Origin: Bacteroidaceae bacterium | GTDB taxonomy: Bacteria; Bacteroidota; Bacteroidia; Bacteroidales; Bacteroidaceae | Length of the DNA: 64,000 nt | Reading direction: 5' to 3' | NCBI GenBank assembly: GCA_017469525.1 | Contig: JAFUGG010000027.1 | Span: 18,486 to 82,485 of the forward strand | Shown: piece after piece, positions 44,501-52,747 of the stretch | Layout: each line of letters begins with the position of its first letter | Numbering within the stretch: position 1 is the first letter of the stretch | Notes under the pieces: generated by a model | What the model was told of the DNA's origin: nothing | Seen by the model: only the letters and a program-made list of their open reading frames with translations | Database searches by the model: none | Made by a program: the position numbers and the translations under genes

Positions 44501-45626
44501 TATCTTTGAGTTCGGCCACAAGGACGTATCTGTTGGGCTTCTCGGCACTCCAAGGCAAGGGTTTCTCTATGTTGAAAGAGGTCTGCCACGCTGCCGCCTC
44601 GCCTCCCTTGATAGCCTCCACGACATCGCTCAGCTGCCCGGCTGCCTCCGAGGTCTCGTCGGAATAGAGCCGGACAGGGTAGATGCTGTACGACATCGTC
44701 AGCCCTTTCAGCACCTTCTGGCTGAGGTTGTTGACCTTTCCGTCGACCTGGACGACGGCTTCCTCCTCGCCGAGTTGCATGGTTCTTACTGCCAAGTCGG
44801 CAATCTGAACCTGCGGGAACGCCGTGAGATATGTGCTGCGGAAGATTCCGGGCAAGCGGAACATGTCCTGAGCCTCAAGGAAGGAGCCGTCACTATTGCG
44901 GTAGACTTCGACGGCGAGGCTGTTTTCGCCGTCCTCTTTCAAGTAGTTCGTGATGTCGAAACGAGCAGTGTTCCGGCTGTTCTTGCTGAATCCGACGTAC
45001 CTTCCATTGACCCAAAGATAGAAGAAACTATCGACGCCATCGAAGTTGAGGATGACCTGTCGGCCTCGCCAATCAGCGGGGATGGTGAAGTTCCGGCGGT
45101 AGGAGCCCACCTCGTTGCGGTATTTGTAGGTCGTCCAGCGCTGGTCCTTCGGTTCGCGCATCACGCCTTCCCGCCAATCGTCCTTCTTTACTTCGTGATA
45201 GAAAATAACGGGCTGATTGACATAAATAGGGACGCCATACTTCATCTCGCCGTGTCGCCCGAGTCCCTGAACGTTCCAGCAGCCCGGCACTTCTATGTCG
45301 TCCCAGCCCTTGACGTCATATGAAGAGTCTGCAAAGCCCTTGGGCCTTTGGTCGGGATTAGCGCTCCAATGGAACTTCCAGATGCCGTCGAGGCACTGGA
45401 AATACGTGCTTCCTTCGGGCAGTACGCTGCGGGCTGCACCGGCGTTGGCGAAGGGAAAGATATGGGCACGCGGCTGGAGTTTGTTGAGCGACAGCCTTTC
45501 CGGGCTTTGCCACTCGGTTCCGTCGGGCGACGAAGTTGGTTCGTAGAGGAAACCTTCGAGGTTTTCCTGGGCATTCAGGTTAAGTGCGAGTGCCGAAATG
45601 ATGAGGGTTGTGAGGATATTTTTCAT
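41571..45626 (-). CDS. GH2 beta-galactosidase (LacZ type), secreted, with C-terminal discoidin-like domain
   Basis: 1351 aa, signal peptide 1-19 (LIISALALNLNAQ), so probably periplasmic. A GH2 sugar-binding domain (WKFHWSANPDQRPKGFADSS, about 80-270), Ig-like domain and TIM barrel follow. The acid/base is Glu in WSLGNEAGPG near residue 530; the nucleophile is Glu in SEYAHSMGNSLG near residue 594. HETNPTTGHA and RLSHYSNDP are further GH2 landmarks. Bgal_small_N-like domains come next (DNDNWARDQWF). Residues about 1195-1350 look like an F5/8 type C domain (WHTMYSITVPKYPHWVDFDCG). Substrate is probably a beta-galactoside of glycan origin. Its start overlaps the PfkB gene end by 47 bases, indicating one operon. 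Confidence 0.93.
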   Translation of the reverse strand: MKNILTTLIISALALNLNAQENLEGFLYEPTSSPDGTEWQSPERLSLNKLQPRAHIFPFANAGAARSVLPEGSTYFQCLDGIWKFHWSANPDQRPKGFADSSYDVKGWDDIEVPGCWNVQGLGRHGEMKYGVPIYVNQPVIFYHEVKKDDWREGVMREPKDQRWTTYKYRNEVGSYRRNFTIPADWRGRQVILNFDGVDSFFYLWVNGRYVGFSKNSRNTARFDITNYLKEDGENSLAVEVYRNSDGSFLEAQDMFRLPGIFRSTYLTAFPQVQIADLAVRTMQLGEEEAVVQVDGKVNNLSQKVLKGLTMSYSIYPVRLYSDETSEAAGQLSDVVEAIKGGEAAAWQTSFNIEKPLPWSAEKPNRYVLVAELKDKKGRLLDCTSTYFGIRTVEIRETKAAEDEFGLAGRYFYVNGKPVKLKGVNRHETNPTTGHAITRSQMLEEVKLMKRGNINHVRLSHYSNDPYFYYLADKYGLYLEDEANIESHEYYYGEASLSHPQEWRAAHVARNMEAVKAHVNHPSIVIWSLGNEAGPGDNFKAAYEAIKAFDQSRPVQYERNNDIVDMGSNQYPSVDWVRFAVKGTGKGIKYPYHISEYAHSMGNSLGNLIDYWEAIESTNFFCGAAIWDWVDQAIDTYKADDGTKYFGYGGDHGDWPNDGMFCMNGIMLPDLSPKPQYYEVKKVYQNVGVTLDEVREVHGKKVADFTVFNKNYFEPISSREYDVVAYLVVDGEKQAELPISLSEDIRPRKQMRCYCPVDMSRGGEYFLNVEFRLKHDMPWAEKGYVQMAEQLFLLDTSSQNWNVSFPRGTQQVKNEGGKVVVKGKDHIITFDNRTGSLCGMQQGGKVFFENSPLQLSAFRAPVDNDNWARDQWFQQGLYALQHRAVGNPVVSKSPDGVVLVSYTVESQAAGRGGAKHRPGKAGQPYESVAEATGQGETVSFTSKVVYRVYPDGKVVLASSIITSDPDLPLPRLGYEMKLPSQFDRYTYYGRGPLNNYNDRKSGFFVGIYESTVQEQFVSFPKPQSMGNREDVRWCALRDGQGDGLLFVSELGTMSTSALPWSALQLTKAQHPHELPASDGTYLHLDCKVNGMGGNSCGQGGPLKKDRVLGALHQMKLLIAPVGEGDELSGTSAVRRSHLCPVAILRDKAGKVTIVGDTYDSGETPSVLYRIAGGKPQKYTEPFDFKQGGTVVAWYEKSAAIKTSATFEKIEKVPVEVVYVSSEEGPGGEYGKNLVDGDPSTIWHTMYSITVPKYPHWVDFDCGEEKLIKGFTYLPRQDGSPNGNIKAYKVQLSSDGKTWAEPVSEGSFDGSAKEKKVLFDKPQRARYLRFTAQSSQNGADFASGAEFNVLAE

Positions 45627-46536
45627 AGTACTTTATATAGTTTTCAGTGCTTTGGCAGGTCTGGGAGGCGAAGTCGCAGGCCGTTCCGACGAGCCGCTGC
45701 CAGTCGTCTTTGCTGAGGCTTGGCAGGTCCTGGGGCATGATGTCTTCCCAGATAAGCGCGCAGGTGAAGCCGGCATTGAAGCTGTCTCCGGCGCCGACGG
45801 TGCTTACGACGTCCTCCACGGGCGGGGCCTGGAACTCGTGGATGCCGCCGGGTGTGCAGACGACCACTTGTCCGGCGCCTGCCGTACAGATGAAGTACGG
45901 GCAATGTTGGCTGATATACATATTATATATTACGCGCGCGTCGCGCGAGGAGAACAGGACCTCGAGGTCGTCTGTGCTGCCGCGCACGATGGTGCTCTGT
46001 CGGATGTTCTGCCGGATGGCAGGCCGGAGCTGCCCGAGCTCGCTGCTGTGGTTGCTGCGGAAGTTGAGGTCGTAGAAGACGATGGCATTCTGCTTTGTCG
46101 CCTGCTCCAGCATCTTGGAGATGAGGGGCCGCATTCCGTCGCAGACGGCATAGTAGGAGCCGAAGAGCATCACGTCGCCTCGCGACATCTGGGGCAAGGC
46201 TGCGGAGGCCTCTGCACGCGGCGGCTCTTTGTAGAAGAGGTAGGAGGCATCCTTGTTCTCGCCGATGAAAGCGAGGCTCACGGCGCTCTTCTCGCCCCGT
46301 CGCAGCTGGAAGTGCTGGGTGTCGACACCGTTGGCATTGAGGAATCTGACCGTGTTCTGCCCCACGATGTCTGCGCCCGAGTAGCCCACGAAGGTGCAGG
46401 GCACGCCTGCCCGCCCCACGCTGACGATGCTGTTGAAGCTGCTGCCTCCGTGCACCGCAGCCACGGGCTGCCCGTCGCGAAACAGGATGTCGAGGATGGA
46501 CTCCCCTACTCCGATGACTCTTCTCTGCTTTTCCAT
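45580..46536 (-). CDS. PfkB family carbohydrate kinase
   Basis: 318 aa from MEKQRRVIGVGESILDILF; a start 17 codons upstream is rejected because it would overlap the promoter. HGGSSFNSIVSVGRAGVPCTFVGYSG is the N-terminal ribokinase motif, and VEDVVSTVGAGDSFNAGF carries the catalytic Asp in the anion-hole GAGD. Family members phosphorylate fructose, ribose, ketodeoxygluconate and others; the sugar is not resolved. The overlap of its end with the beta-galactosidase start implies translational coupling and a shared catabolic role. A complete promoter is present upstream, divergent from the S24 regulator. Confidence 0.92.
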   Translation of the reverse strand: MEKQRRVIGVGESILDILFRDGQPVAAVHGGSSFNSIVSVGRAGVPCTFVGYSGADIVGQNTVRFLNANGVDTQHFQLRRGEKSAVSLAFIGENKDASYLFYKEPPRAEASAALPQMSRGDVMLFGSYYAVCDGMRPLISKMLEQATKQNAIVFYDLNFRSNHSSELGQLRPAIRQNIRQSTIVRGSTDDLEVLFSSRDARVIYNMYISQHCPYFICTAGAGQVVVCTPGGIHEFQAPPVEDVVSTVGAGDSFNAGFTCALIWEDIMPQDLPSLSKDDWQRLVGTACDFASQTCQSTENYIKYYEKYPHNPHHFGTRT

Positions 46537-46556
46537 TGGATGACTCTTTCGGTGTA

Positions 46557-46588
46557 CAAAGTTAGTGAAAAATGCCGTCCGAAGCAAA
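46557..46588 (-). promoter_or_regulatory. Promoter of the kinase/beta-galactosidase operon
   Basis: Minus-strand TTTG at 46588-46585, 20 bases, TAACTTTG at 46564-46557, about 20 bases before the ATG. It matches the Bacteroidetes consensus fully. Confidence 0.85.
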
Positions 46589-46667
46589 CTTATCGGCTAA
46601 ATTCTGCACCTTTTTGTTTTAATTTATGTGCCTTCGCACCTTTTGTTTAATTTTCTGCGCGTTTTTC

Positions 46668-46698
46668 TTGCATGTTTTTACATTTTGTTTTAACTTTG
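46668..46698 (+). promoter_or_regulatory. Promoter of the S24-family regulator gene
   Basis: TTG at 46668-46670, 20 bases, TAACTTTG at 46691-46698, 31 bases before the ATG. The 192-base gap to the kinase gene thus holds two divergent promoters about 80 bases apart. Confidence 0.7.
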
Positions 46699-46728
46699 TA
46701 CTCACATTTGAAACAAAAACTTTTCACT

Positions 46729-47397
46729 ATGACTATCGAAGAGAAGATTGGCGTATTGGTGGAGCGATACTGCCGCAACCGCTCGCATTTGGCGGACATG
46801 ATTGGCGTGACGCCGCAAGCTGTGAACAACTGGGTCTATCGGGACCGCATTCCCCGCAAGGGTATCGATGCCATCGTGGCGCGTTTCCCGGAGGTGGACG
46901 TAGAGTGGCTGCGCGGCGGAAGCCTGCCGACTTCCGGCGGAGCCTTGCCTTTGCCGGACGAGGAAGAGGAGGAGGACTACGAACCGATGCCGTATGCTCC
47001 GGCACATTTCGTCACTGGCGTACAGCCTTCGCTGGGCGACGCCGACCAACCCGACAGCAAGGAGGGGCTCGTGCCGCTGCAGATGCCGCGCAAGGACATC
47101 AGGTATGTCTTCCAATGCCACGGCGACAGCATGCTGCCTCGCATACAGGACGGCGACTACGTCGGCGTAGGCGAGCCGCTGGGGCGCTACGAAGCGTTCC
47201 GCAAGGGAGCACCCTACCTGGTGCAGACCACCGACGGGCGGCTCATGGTGAAGATGGTGGAAGACCCGGGACCTCAGTCGCCCTTCCTGCTGCTCAGCAC
47301 GGAGAACCCCAACTACCAGCTGGCCGACGGAGGCCGACTGGCCAAGAGCGAGTTCCGAGCCGCCTACCGAGTCCTGATGGTGATGCGCGACATCTGA
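46729..47397 (+). CDS. S24/LexA-like transcriptional repressor with N-terminal HTH
   Basis: 222 aa from MTIEEKIGVLVERYC. Residues about 12-60 are a helix-turn-helix of the phage CI type (SHLADMIGVTPQAVNNWVYR). An acidic linker (DEEEEEDYEP) leads to a peptidase S24 domain: CHGDSMLPRIQDGDYV contains the catalytic Ser, and RLMVKMV the catalytic Lys. Such proteins are DNA-binding repressors that can self-cleave on RecA activation; a clear Ala-Gly cleavage site was not recognised. It is transcribed divergently from the kinase/beta-galactosidase operon and could regulate it, but stand-alone S24 genes in Bacteroidales are common, so this is only a possibility. No other phage gene is nearby. Confidence 0.88.
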   Translation: MTIEEKIGVLVERYCRNRSHLADMIGVTPQAVNNWVYRDRIPRKGIDAIVARFPEVDVEWLRGGSLPTSGGALPLPDEEEEEDYEPMPYAPAHFVTGVQPSLGDADQPDSKEGLVPLQMPRKDIRYVFQCHGDSMLPRIQDGDYVGVGEPLGRYEAFRKGAPYLVQTTDGRLMVKMVEDPGPQSPFLLLSTENPNYQLADGGRLAKSEFRAAYRVLMVMRDI

Positions 47398-47420
47398 ACA
47401 AACGCCCCGCAGGGGGATGG

Positions 47421-47551
47421 CAAACGCGGCGTGCCGCTTCAGCAAAGATGGCGTGCCGCGTTTCAAAAATCGGTGTACCTCTTTGGCAATATCGGCGTGC
47501 CGATTTTAATCAAGACCCATACCTCTTTGCCCCAAAAGGGCTACCTCTTTA
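47421..47551. repeat. 22-nt-register array with orientation switch (array 5)
   Basis: CAAAC at 47421, CAAAG at 47443 and CAAAA at 47464 start the array (words with GGCGTGCCGC). Then the complementary CTTTG occurs at 47481 and 47525 (two periods apart) and CTTTA at 47547, each preceded by TACCT. The array is more decayed than the others but keeps the 22-base register in each half. It lies between the S24 gene and the HIRAN-like gene. Confidence 0.65.
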
Positions 47552-47579
47552 ATAAACACTCTTGCTTGAACATCGAACT

Positions 47580-48824
47580 ATGGAGACCTTCATTCAAATC
47601 ACCGGCGTGCAGTACGACTGCACGGATGCTGACATCGCTGCCGTGATGGCAGCACTGGAGCAGCAGAAACCCGAGGTGCTGCTCGTCACGGAGCAGACCC
47701 GAGACTACGGCATCATCGTCCGCGCCCTCACGGGCACCATATATCGCGGCGTCGTCAGTCGTTTCGACCTGGAACGGGTGCTCGCCATGATGAGGCACGA
47801 CGGCACGTCGGTCCTCGTGGGGCAGGTGACGGAGACCGACCACGAAGGGCGCTGTTACACCGTCAGCATCAGCGGAGACTACCCCACTCCCGACAGCACT
47901 TCCGCCGACGCTCCCGACCCCTGGGCCGAATGGAAATGGACGGGCGCACCGCTGCTCGACAGCTCCGACGACGACCGACGACTCGACGTCAGCCTCAAAG
48001 TGGCAATGGCCGAACTGCAGCACAATGGCTGCATCAACAAACTGACGCTCCTGGAGCACCTGAACCGCATCATCCGTCTTGCCACGTGGGACGTCAGCCG
48101 AGAGACTCAACAGCAGCTCGAACAGATACGCAGGCTGGTGGGCAGCCACCAGGACCAGGACATCCAGGCCCTCGCACCGCAGCTCCGCCACACGCTCTCC
48201 GCCCTGGGCAGCAAGAAACGCGCCAAAGAGTTCCAGGACACATACTGGCCCCTGCTCTGCCAAAGCACCGAGGCAGAACGGATGCAACAGCAATGGTGCG
48301 CCTTCCACAAAGCCGACCTGACAGACATCACGCTCTGGCACCAGACCATCAGCCAGCAATCGGAAGCCATCGAAGCCTGCCTCGCGCAGCTTCCGGCAGG
48401 GCTCTGCTACCAGAAAGACCAGTTCGGCCAGCTCATGCACCGCCTTCTCTACCTCAACATACCACGCCGCCAACTGCTCATGCTGCTCTCGGCACTCGTC
48501 CTGCGCCAGTATCTGCGACGCCAGCTCGAACTCTCCGATGCCGACCCCACAAGCCTCCTCAACAAAGAAGAGCTGCGGCTGACGCATCAGCTGGCACCCC
48601 TCTTCTTCGGAAACATCGAGAATGCACGCGACTTCCTCCTGCATGCAAAGGGAAAACGGGCACAGGACATCACGTCGCTCGTCACACTATGGGTCAGGGA
48701 TAAACGCATCAGCGCCGCCAGCTGCCACCGCCCGCTCTGGACCATCCTCCACGAGGCAGGCATCTACACAGCCACCGAGTCAAACTGGAACAGCAGCCTG
48801 GACATCAGGAAGGCTTGGCGATGA
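47580..48824 (+). CDS. HIRAN-like domain protein of unknown function
   Basis: 414 aa from METFIQITGVQYD; an ATG six codons upstream is less likely. Residues about 1-105 look like a HIRAN domain (IIVRALTGTIYRGVVSRFDLERV, then VLVGQVTETDHEGRCYTVSI), a fold that binds DNA 3' ends in SNF2-type remodellers. The rest is helical and rich in Gln, Leu and Arg (LEQIRRLVGSHQDQDIQALAPQL). The last 90 residues may be a winged helix (NKEELRLTHQLAPLFFG, CHRPLWTILHEAGIY). Similar Bacteroidales proteins are uncharacterised. It converges with recQ and overlaps it by 20 bases at the 3' ends, with no terminator visible. Confidence 0.6.
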   Translation: METFIQITGVQYDCTDADIAAVMAALEQQKPEVLLVTEQTRDYGIIVRALTGTIYRGVVSRFDLERVLAMMRHDGTSVLVGQVTETDHEGRCYTVSISGDYPTPDSTSADAPDPWAEWKWTGAPLLDSSDDDRRLDVSLKVAMAELQHNGCINKLTLLEHLNRIIRLATWDVSRETQQQLEQIRRLVGSHQDQDIQALAPQLRHTLSALGSKKRAKEFQDTYWPLLCQSTEAERMQQQWCAFHKADLTDITLWHQTISQQSEAIEACLAQLPAGLCYQKDQFGQLMHRLLYLNIPRRQLLMLLSALVLRQYLRRQLELSDADPTSLLNKEELRLTHQLAPLFFGNIENARDFLLHAKGKRAQDITSLVTLWVRDKRISAASCHRPLWTILHEAGIYTATESNWNSSLDIRKAWR

Positions 48825-50709
48825 CCAGCAAAGGACCATCAAAGGAAACCTCACCGGAGGCACGCATCCCGTCGATAACCTCCTCAAGGAGTGCCGGACT
48901 GAAGCCGCCAAGGTCGAGCTCATAAGAGCGGCGCGGACCCTGCTGAAGCTGGCTGAGGATGTGATTTCTCAGAGCCTCCTTTTCCTCTGCAGGCTGCGAC
49001 GGAGCTTCACCCTTGCGGACACAGACATCGCAGATGCCGCAGTCGTGGTCCGCCTCCTCACCGGAATAGCGCAACAGCATGCGGCTGCGGCAGCAATCGC
49101 TCTCAGCCTCGGCATACGCCAACATAGCATCCGTGCGCTCCTCATAATGCCTGCGACGCTCCTCGAAGACAGAACGGGGAATGGACACCTTCTCCCTGTC
49201 CACACGACGGACACGGAAGGTGACACGCGGCAAATGCTTTCGCGGTATGTAAGAAATGAGGTGAAGCTTCGACAGACGAAGGAAAATCTGATAGATATCG
49301 TCAAGAGAAAGACGCGTGTCAGTGCTCAGCAAGTCCTCACTGATATAGACATAGTCGGTGAAGATGCCGCCATAATGACGCAACACGGACAGGACGAGCG
49401 GCTCCTCCGACGGGAAGAGCGCACCCAAAAGCTCGCCTCGGGAGACATCGATACGCAGCCGGCTGGACGCTTCCTCCTCGTCGCGATACTCGATGTAGCC
49501 AGCCTTGTCCAGCAAATCGAGCGCACCGACGAACGCAACAGGATAGTAGCCAAAGGTGCGGCAGAACTTGTCAAGGTCGAACTCACGCGTGACGTCCAGC
49601 CCATCCCCCTCGGCAATGCCCAAAAAGCAGCACAGCGATTCGTAAGCGCCCTGCACGTAATCGAGCGCAGGAAACTGCTGCATCAGCCGACGCTGCACTA
49701 TCTGTCGCTCGTTCCCCAACGTCAGCAGGATGGCATAAGCCTTCTTCCCGTCTCGACCAGCACGCCCGGCCTCCTGGAAGTAGGCTTCTATGGAATCGGG
49801 AATGTCAGCATGCAGCACCAGACGCACATCGGGCTTGTCGATGCCCATACCGAATGCGTTGGTCGCCACCATTATGCGAATCTCGTCGCGCCGCCAGCGT
49901 TCCTGACGCTCATTCTTCTGCAGGGCGTTCAAACCAGCATGGTAGAACGTGGCAGAATAGCCCATCGCATTGAGTTGCTCGGCCAGCTCCCTGCACTTAC
50001 GCCTGCTGCGGGTATAGACGATGCAACTGCCCGGGATGCTCTCCAAAGCACGGACGATGCCCTGCAGCATCTCGTCTTCCCGCCTCACGATGTATGCCAG
50101 GTTGCTTCGCGCAAAGCTCATCTGCAGGACGTTCTCCTCGCGGAACAGCAGCCTCTGCTGTATGTCTTTGACCACCTTAGGCGTGGCCGTGGCCGTAAGC
50201 GCAAGGATGGGACGGTCGGGGAAGAACTCCCGAATCTTCGAAATTTCCAGGTAAGACGGACGGAAATCATAGCCCCACTGGCAGATGCAGTGTGCCTCGT
50301 CGACGGTGATGAAGCAGACCGGCATGCGGCTCAGCTTATTAAGGAACAACTTGCTCCCAAGCCTTTCGGGCGAGACATAGAGGAACTTGTAGGCTCCGAA
50401 TATGGCGTTTTCCAAGATGCCCAGCACCTCGTCGTGCGACATATATGCAGTGATGTAGGCAGCCTTTATATCGCGTCGCTTCAAGGCCTCAACCTGGTCC
50501 TTCATCAAAGAGATGAGCGGCGTGAAGACAATGCAGACGCCCCGCATCGCAAGGGCAGGCACTTGGAACGTGATACTCTTGCCCCCGCCCGTCGGCATAA
50601 GGCCGAGCGTGTCGCGCCCCGCAGCTATGCTCTCGATGACATCACGCTGGATGCCACGGAAATCATCATAGCCCCAGTACTTCCTGAGTATCTCCTGATA
50701 CTGTGCCAT
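48805..50709 (-). CDS. recQ: RecQ family ATP-dependent DNA helicase
   Basis: 634 aa from MAQYQEILRKYWGYDDFRG; longer frames upstream overlap the EnvC-like gene and are rejected. Walker A is MPTGGGKS with Lys44; the DEAH box is VDEAHCICQWGYDFRPSY. The aromatic-rich RecQ loop, the helicase motif VI region QEAGRAGRDG and the zinc-binding cysteines (SDCCRSR...CGICDVC) are all present, followed by a winged-helix region. The HRDC domain appears to be absent or replaced by a short C-terminus. It unwinds DNA 3' to 5' in recombination repair. It is the last gene of the minus-strand run and starts 8 bases after the EnvC-like stop. Confidence 0.93.
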   Translation of the reverse strand: MAQYQEILRKYWGYDDFRGIQRDVIESIAAGRDTLGLMPTGGGKSITFQVPALAMRGVCIVFTPLISLMKDQVEALKRRDIKAAYITAYMSHDEVLGILENAIFGAYKFLYVSPERLGSKLFLNKLSRMPVCFITVDEAHCICQWGYDFRPSYLEISKIREFFPDRPILALTATATPKVVKDIQQRLLFREENVLQMSFARSNLAYIVRREDEMLQGIVRALESIPGSCIVYTRSRRKCRELAEQLNAMGYSATFYHAGLNALQKNERQERWRRDEIRIMVATNAFGMGIDKPDVRLVLHADIPDSIEAYFQEAGRAGRDGKKAYAILLTLGNERQIVQRRLMQQFPALDYVQGAYESLCCFLGIAEGDGLDVTREFDLDKFCRTFGYYPVAFVGALDLLDKAGYIEYRDEEEASSRLRIDVSRGELLGALFPSEEPLVLSVLRHYGGIFTDYVYISEDLLSTDTRLSLDDIYQIFLRLSKLHLISYIPRKHLPRVTFRVRRVDREKVSIPRSVFEERRRHYEERTDAMLAYAEAESDCCRSRMLLRYSGEEADHDCGICDVCVRKGEAPSQPAEEKEALRNHILSQLQQGPRRSYELDLGGFSPALLEEVIDGMRASGEVSFDGPLLVIAKPS

Positions 50710-50717
50710 AGCATAAA

Positions 50718-52040
50718 CTACCTGCCTATCCAGGCTTCTGGATTGAGTTTGGCAGTCTCCTTGCGCAGCTGGAAATGCAAGGTGCAGTTGCCGCTCCCGT
50801 CGTCGGCAACCGTTCCCAAGATATCCTTCGCCTGCACCTTCTGCCCTTTCTTGACGATGGTGCTGGAGAGGTTGCAATAGACAGAGATATAGCTGCCGTG
50901 ACGAACCAGCACGTTTCGGGTGCCGCCGAACTGGAAGACGCTCGTCACGACACCATCGAAGACCGCACGGGCACGGGCTCCAGGGCGGCCGATATAGTTT
51001 GTTCCTTTATTATCAAGCTGGACATTCTTCATTCCCGGCACATTATAAATGCCGAAGCGACTGCCTAACATATATTGTCCGGTAATCGGCACAGGCAAAC
51101 GCCCCTTGTTCTGTTCGAAAGTTCCATTGAGTTGACGGTCCTCTGCAGTAAGCCACGTGCCCGACTTCGCCGGCGTGGAAGACTTCGTCTGCTGCTTTTG
51201 GGCAGGTGTCGCAGCAGGTTTCTTGCCCGCCTTCTCTGCTGCTTTTGCCTTGCGGGCCGCTTCTTCTGCAGCCTTCTTGCGAGCCTCCTCTTCGGCCTTC
51301 TTCCTGGCTTGTTCTATCTCGTAGGCAATGACTTGTTCAATTTTCCTGTCGAGCGCCGCCAGCTGCTTCTGCTGTTCTGCCACCTTGCCCTGCAGTCCGC
51401 TCTCCTTCTTCTTAAGCCCCGCCACCTTCTGCTTCTCTTGAACTTGCTGCGCATTCAAGTCTTTGCGTTGCATCATCACCTCGTGCAGGACGCCGTTCTT
51501 CTGGCTTTTAGCGGTCAGCAAGAGGTTTTGAGCATCGAGCAACTCTGCCTGCTTCTGCAATATCTGCTCGCCGAGGTTCTGCTGATAGCTGGCATATTCG
51601 TGTGCAAAACGCGCCCGCCTGTACATCTGACTAAAGGTTTTTGCGGAAAGGACGAACACTATGGGGTCATTATTGGTGCGTTGCGTCCTGGCATAACGTA
51701 CGGCAGCCTTGAGGCGCTGGCGGCGTGTACGGACCTCGCCATCCAGCTCCGTGATGTTCTTCTGCAGGCGGATGATGTCGGCTTCGAGGTCGTCGAGTTC
51801 CTTTTCAAGCTGATGGATGCGCGAAAGACGATTGCTCATCTGCAGCCCGAGGAAGTCCACGTTCTGCTGTCCTGTCTTCACTTGTTTCCTTGTCTGGTCA
51901 AGTTGTGACTTGGATTTCTGCAGTTCAGTCTTCAGCTTAGACTGCTGCTGCTTGAGGTCCTTCACTTTCTTGCTGTTCTGGGCGGCAAGGGGAAGGGCAA
52001 AGACGGCACAAAGAAGTAGGACAAGGAGTTTATTCGTCAT
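50718..52040 (-). CDS. EnvC-like murein hydrolase activator (M23 fold, degenerate site)
   Basis: 440 aa, signal peptide 1-20 (LLVLLLCAVFALPLAAQ). Residues about 22-270 are coiled coil (KVKDLKQQQSKLKTELQKS...; KKKESGLQGKVAEQQKQLAA), with an Ala/Lys-rich linker. The last 130 residues are a LytM/M23 fold (GARARAVFDGVVTSVF, NVLVRHGSYISVYCNLS, KGQKVQAKDILGTV). The first zinc motif lacks its His/Asp (NKGTNYIG) and the last reads TLHFQL instead of HLHFEL, so it should not cleave peptidoglycan itself. This mirrors E. coli EnvC, which activates amidases at division. It lies with DUF4292, TPR and dut genes in an arrangement I recall from other Bacteroidales. Confidence 0.87.
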   Translation of the reverse strand: MTNKLLVLLLCAVFALPLAAQNSKKVKDLKQQQSKLKTELQKSKSQLDQTRKQVKTGQQNVDFLGLQMSNRLSRIHQLEKELDDLEADIIRLQKNITELDGEVRTRRQRLKAAVRYARTQRTNNDPIVFVLSAKTFSQMYRRARFAHEYASYQQNLGEQILQKQAELLDAQNLLLTAKSQKNGVLHEVMMQRKDLNAQQVQEKQKVAGLKKKESGLQGKVAEQQKQLAALDRKIEQVIAYEIEQARKKAEEEARKKAAEEAARKAKAAEKAGKKPAATPAQKQQTKSSTPAKSGTWLTAEDRQLNGTFEQNKGRLPVPITGQYMLGSRFGIYNVPGMKNVQLDNKGTNYIGRPGARARAVFDGVVTSVFQFGGTRNVLVRHGSYISVYCNLSSTIVKKGQKVQAKDILGTVADDGSGNCTLHFQLRKETAKLNPEAWIGR

Positions 52041-52054
52041 ATCTGCGAAGAGTG

Positions 52055-52738
52055 TTACATGGTCAGTTTCATTATCTCTGAGATGACTTCATCCACTGAG
52101 ATTTCCGTATAGCGCGACGATAGTTGTGTGCGTTTTTCCCACTCTGAATCGGTATTCAAGCTGGAGAGTGTGAGGTTAGCCTTTATTGTTTTTCTGCTGG
52201 TGGGGATTGTTATGTAGTGTTTTGTAGGGAGGTTCTTGCCTGCGATGCTTACGAAGTCCTTGCGTTCCCAGCCTGGGTAGTCGCCACCCTGTTCGTTCCA
52301 GAAGTAGCTCTGGATAGTATAGAAGTCGACGTTGGCCTTCTTTAGGAATGGCACATCGGCGTAGGGCGTCTTAACATATCGCTTTCCCATCTTGTCGACG
52401 ACCATAAAGTAGTCGGGCGTCATCTCGATGCGAGCCACCTCGAGAACGCCGAAGGTGACGAGGGAGAGCTGTATGACGTCGTTTCTTTTCATCCTGAGCA
52501 TGCCCCCGACGGTAGTGCCGTTCCCGCCCGAGGAGAGTTCCATGCGGAGTCGGGCTGTGATGCAGGTCTGCTCTTGCTTGCTTTCGTCGGTGTTTTGCCC
52601 ACCTGTTTCGGCCGTCGGAGTGGTGATGGTCGTCTCGTCCGGAACCGTTGTGGAGGAGGAGACGGCATGCTTCTTGCTGCCACAAGCGGCGAGCAGGAGC
52701 AGGAGCAGCAGTATGGAGAGTCGTGCGATTGCTTTCAT
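52055..52738 (-). CDS. DUF4292 family lipoprotein
   Basis: 227 aa. The N-terminus LSILLLLLLLAACGSKK has a lipobox, so it is envelope-anchored. A Thr/Ser-rich spacer (SSSTTVPDETTITTPT) leads to a beta-rich domain with a LolA/LolB-like look (ARLRMELSSGGNGTTVGGMLRMKRNDVIQLS, VARIEMTPDYFMVVDKMGKRYVKTPYADV). DUF4292 proteins are conserved in Bacteroidetes and uncharacterised; a role in lipoprotein or outer-membrane traffic is only suggested by the fold. It lies 9 bases behind the TPR gene and 14 before the EnvC-like gene. Confidence 0.82.
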   Translation of the reverse strand: MKAIARLSILLLLLLLAACGSKKHAVSSSTTVPDETTITTPTAETGGQNTDESKQEQTCITARLRMELSSGGNGTTVGGMLRMKRNDVIQLSLVTFGVLEVARIEMTPDYFMVVDKMGKRYVKTPYADVPFLKKANVDFYTIQSYFWNEQGGDYPGWERKDFVSIAGKNLPTKHYITIPTSRKTIKANLTLSSLNTDSEWEKRTQLSSRYTEISVDEVISEIMKLTM

Positions 52739-52747
52739 TGTGTTTAC

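Noticed and set aside
46729..47397. S24 repressor as a sign of a prophage
   Set aside because: No other phage gene is nearby, and isolated S24 regulators are common in this group.
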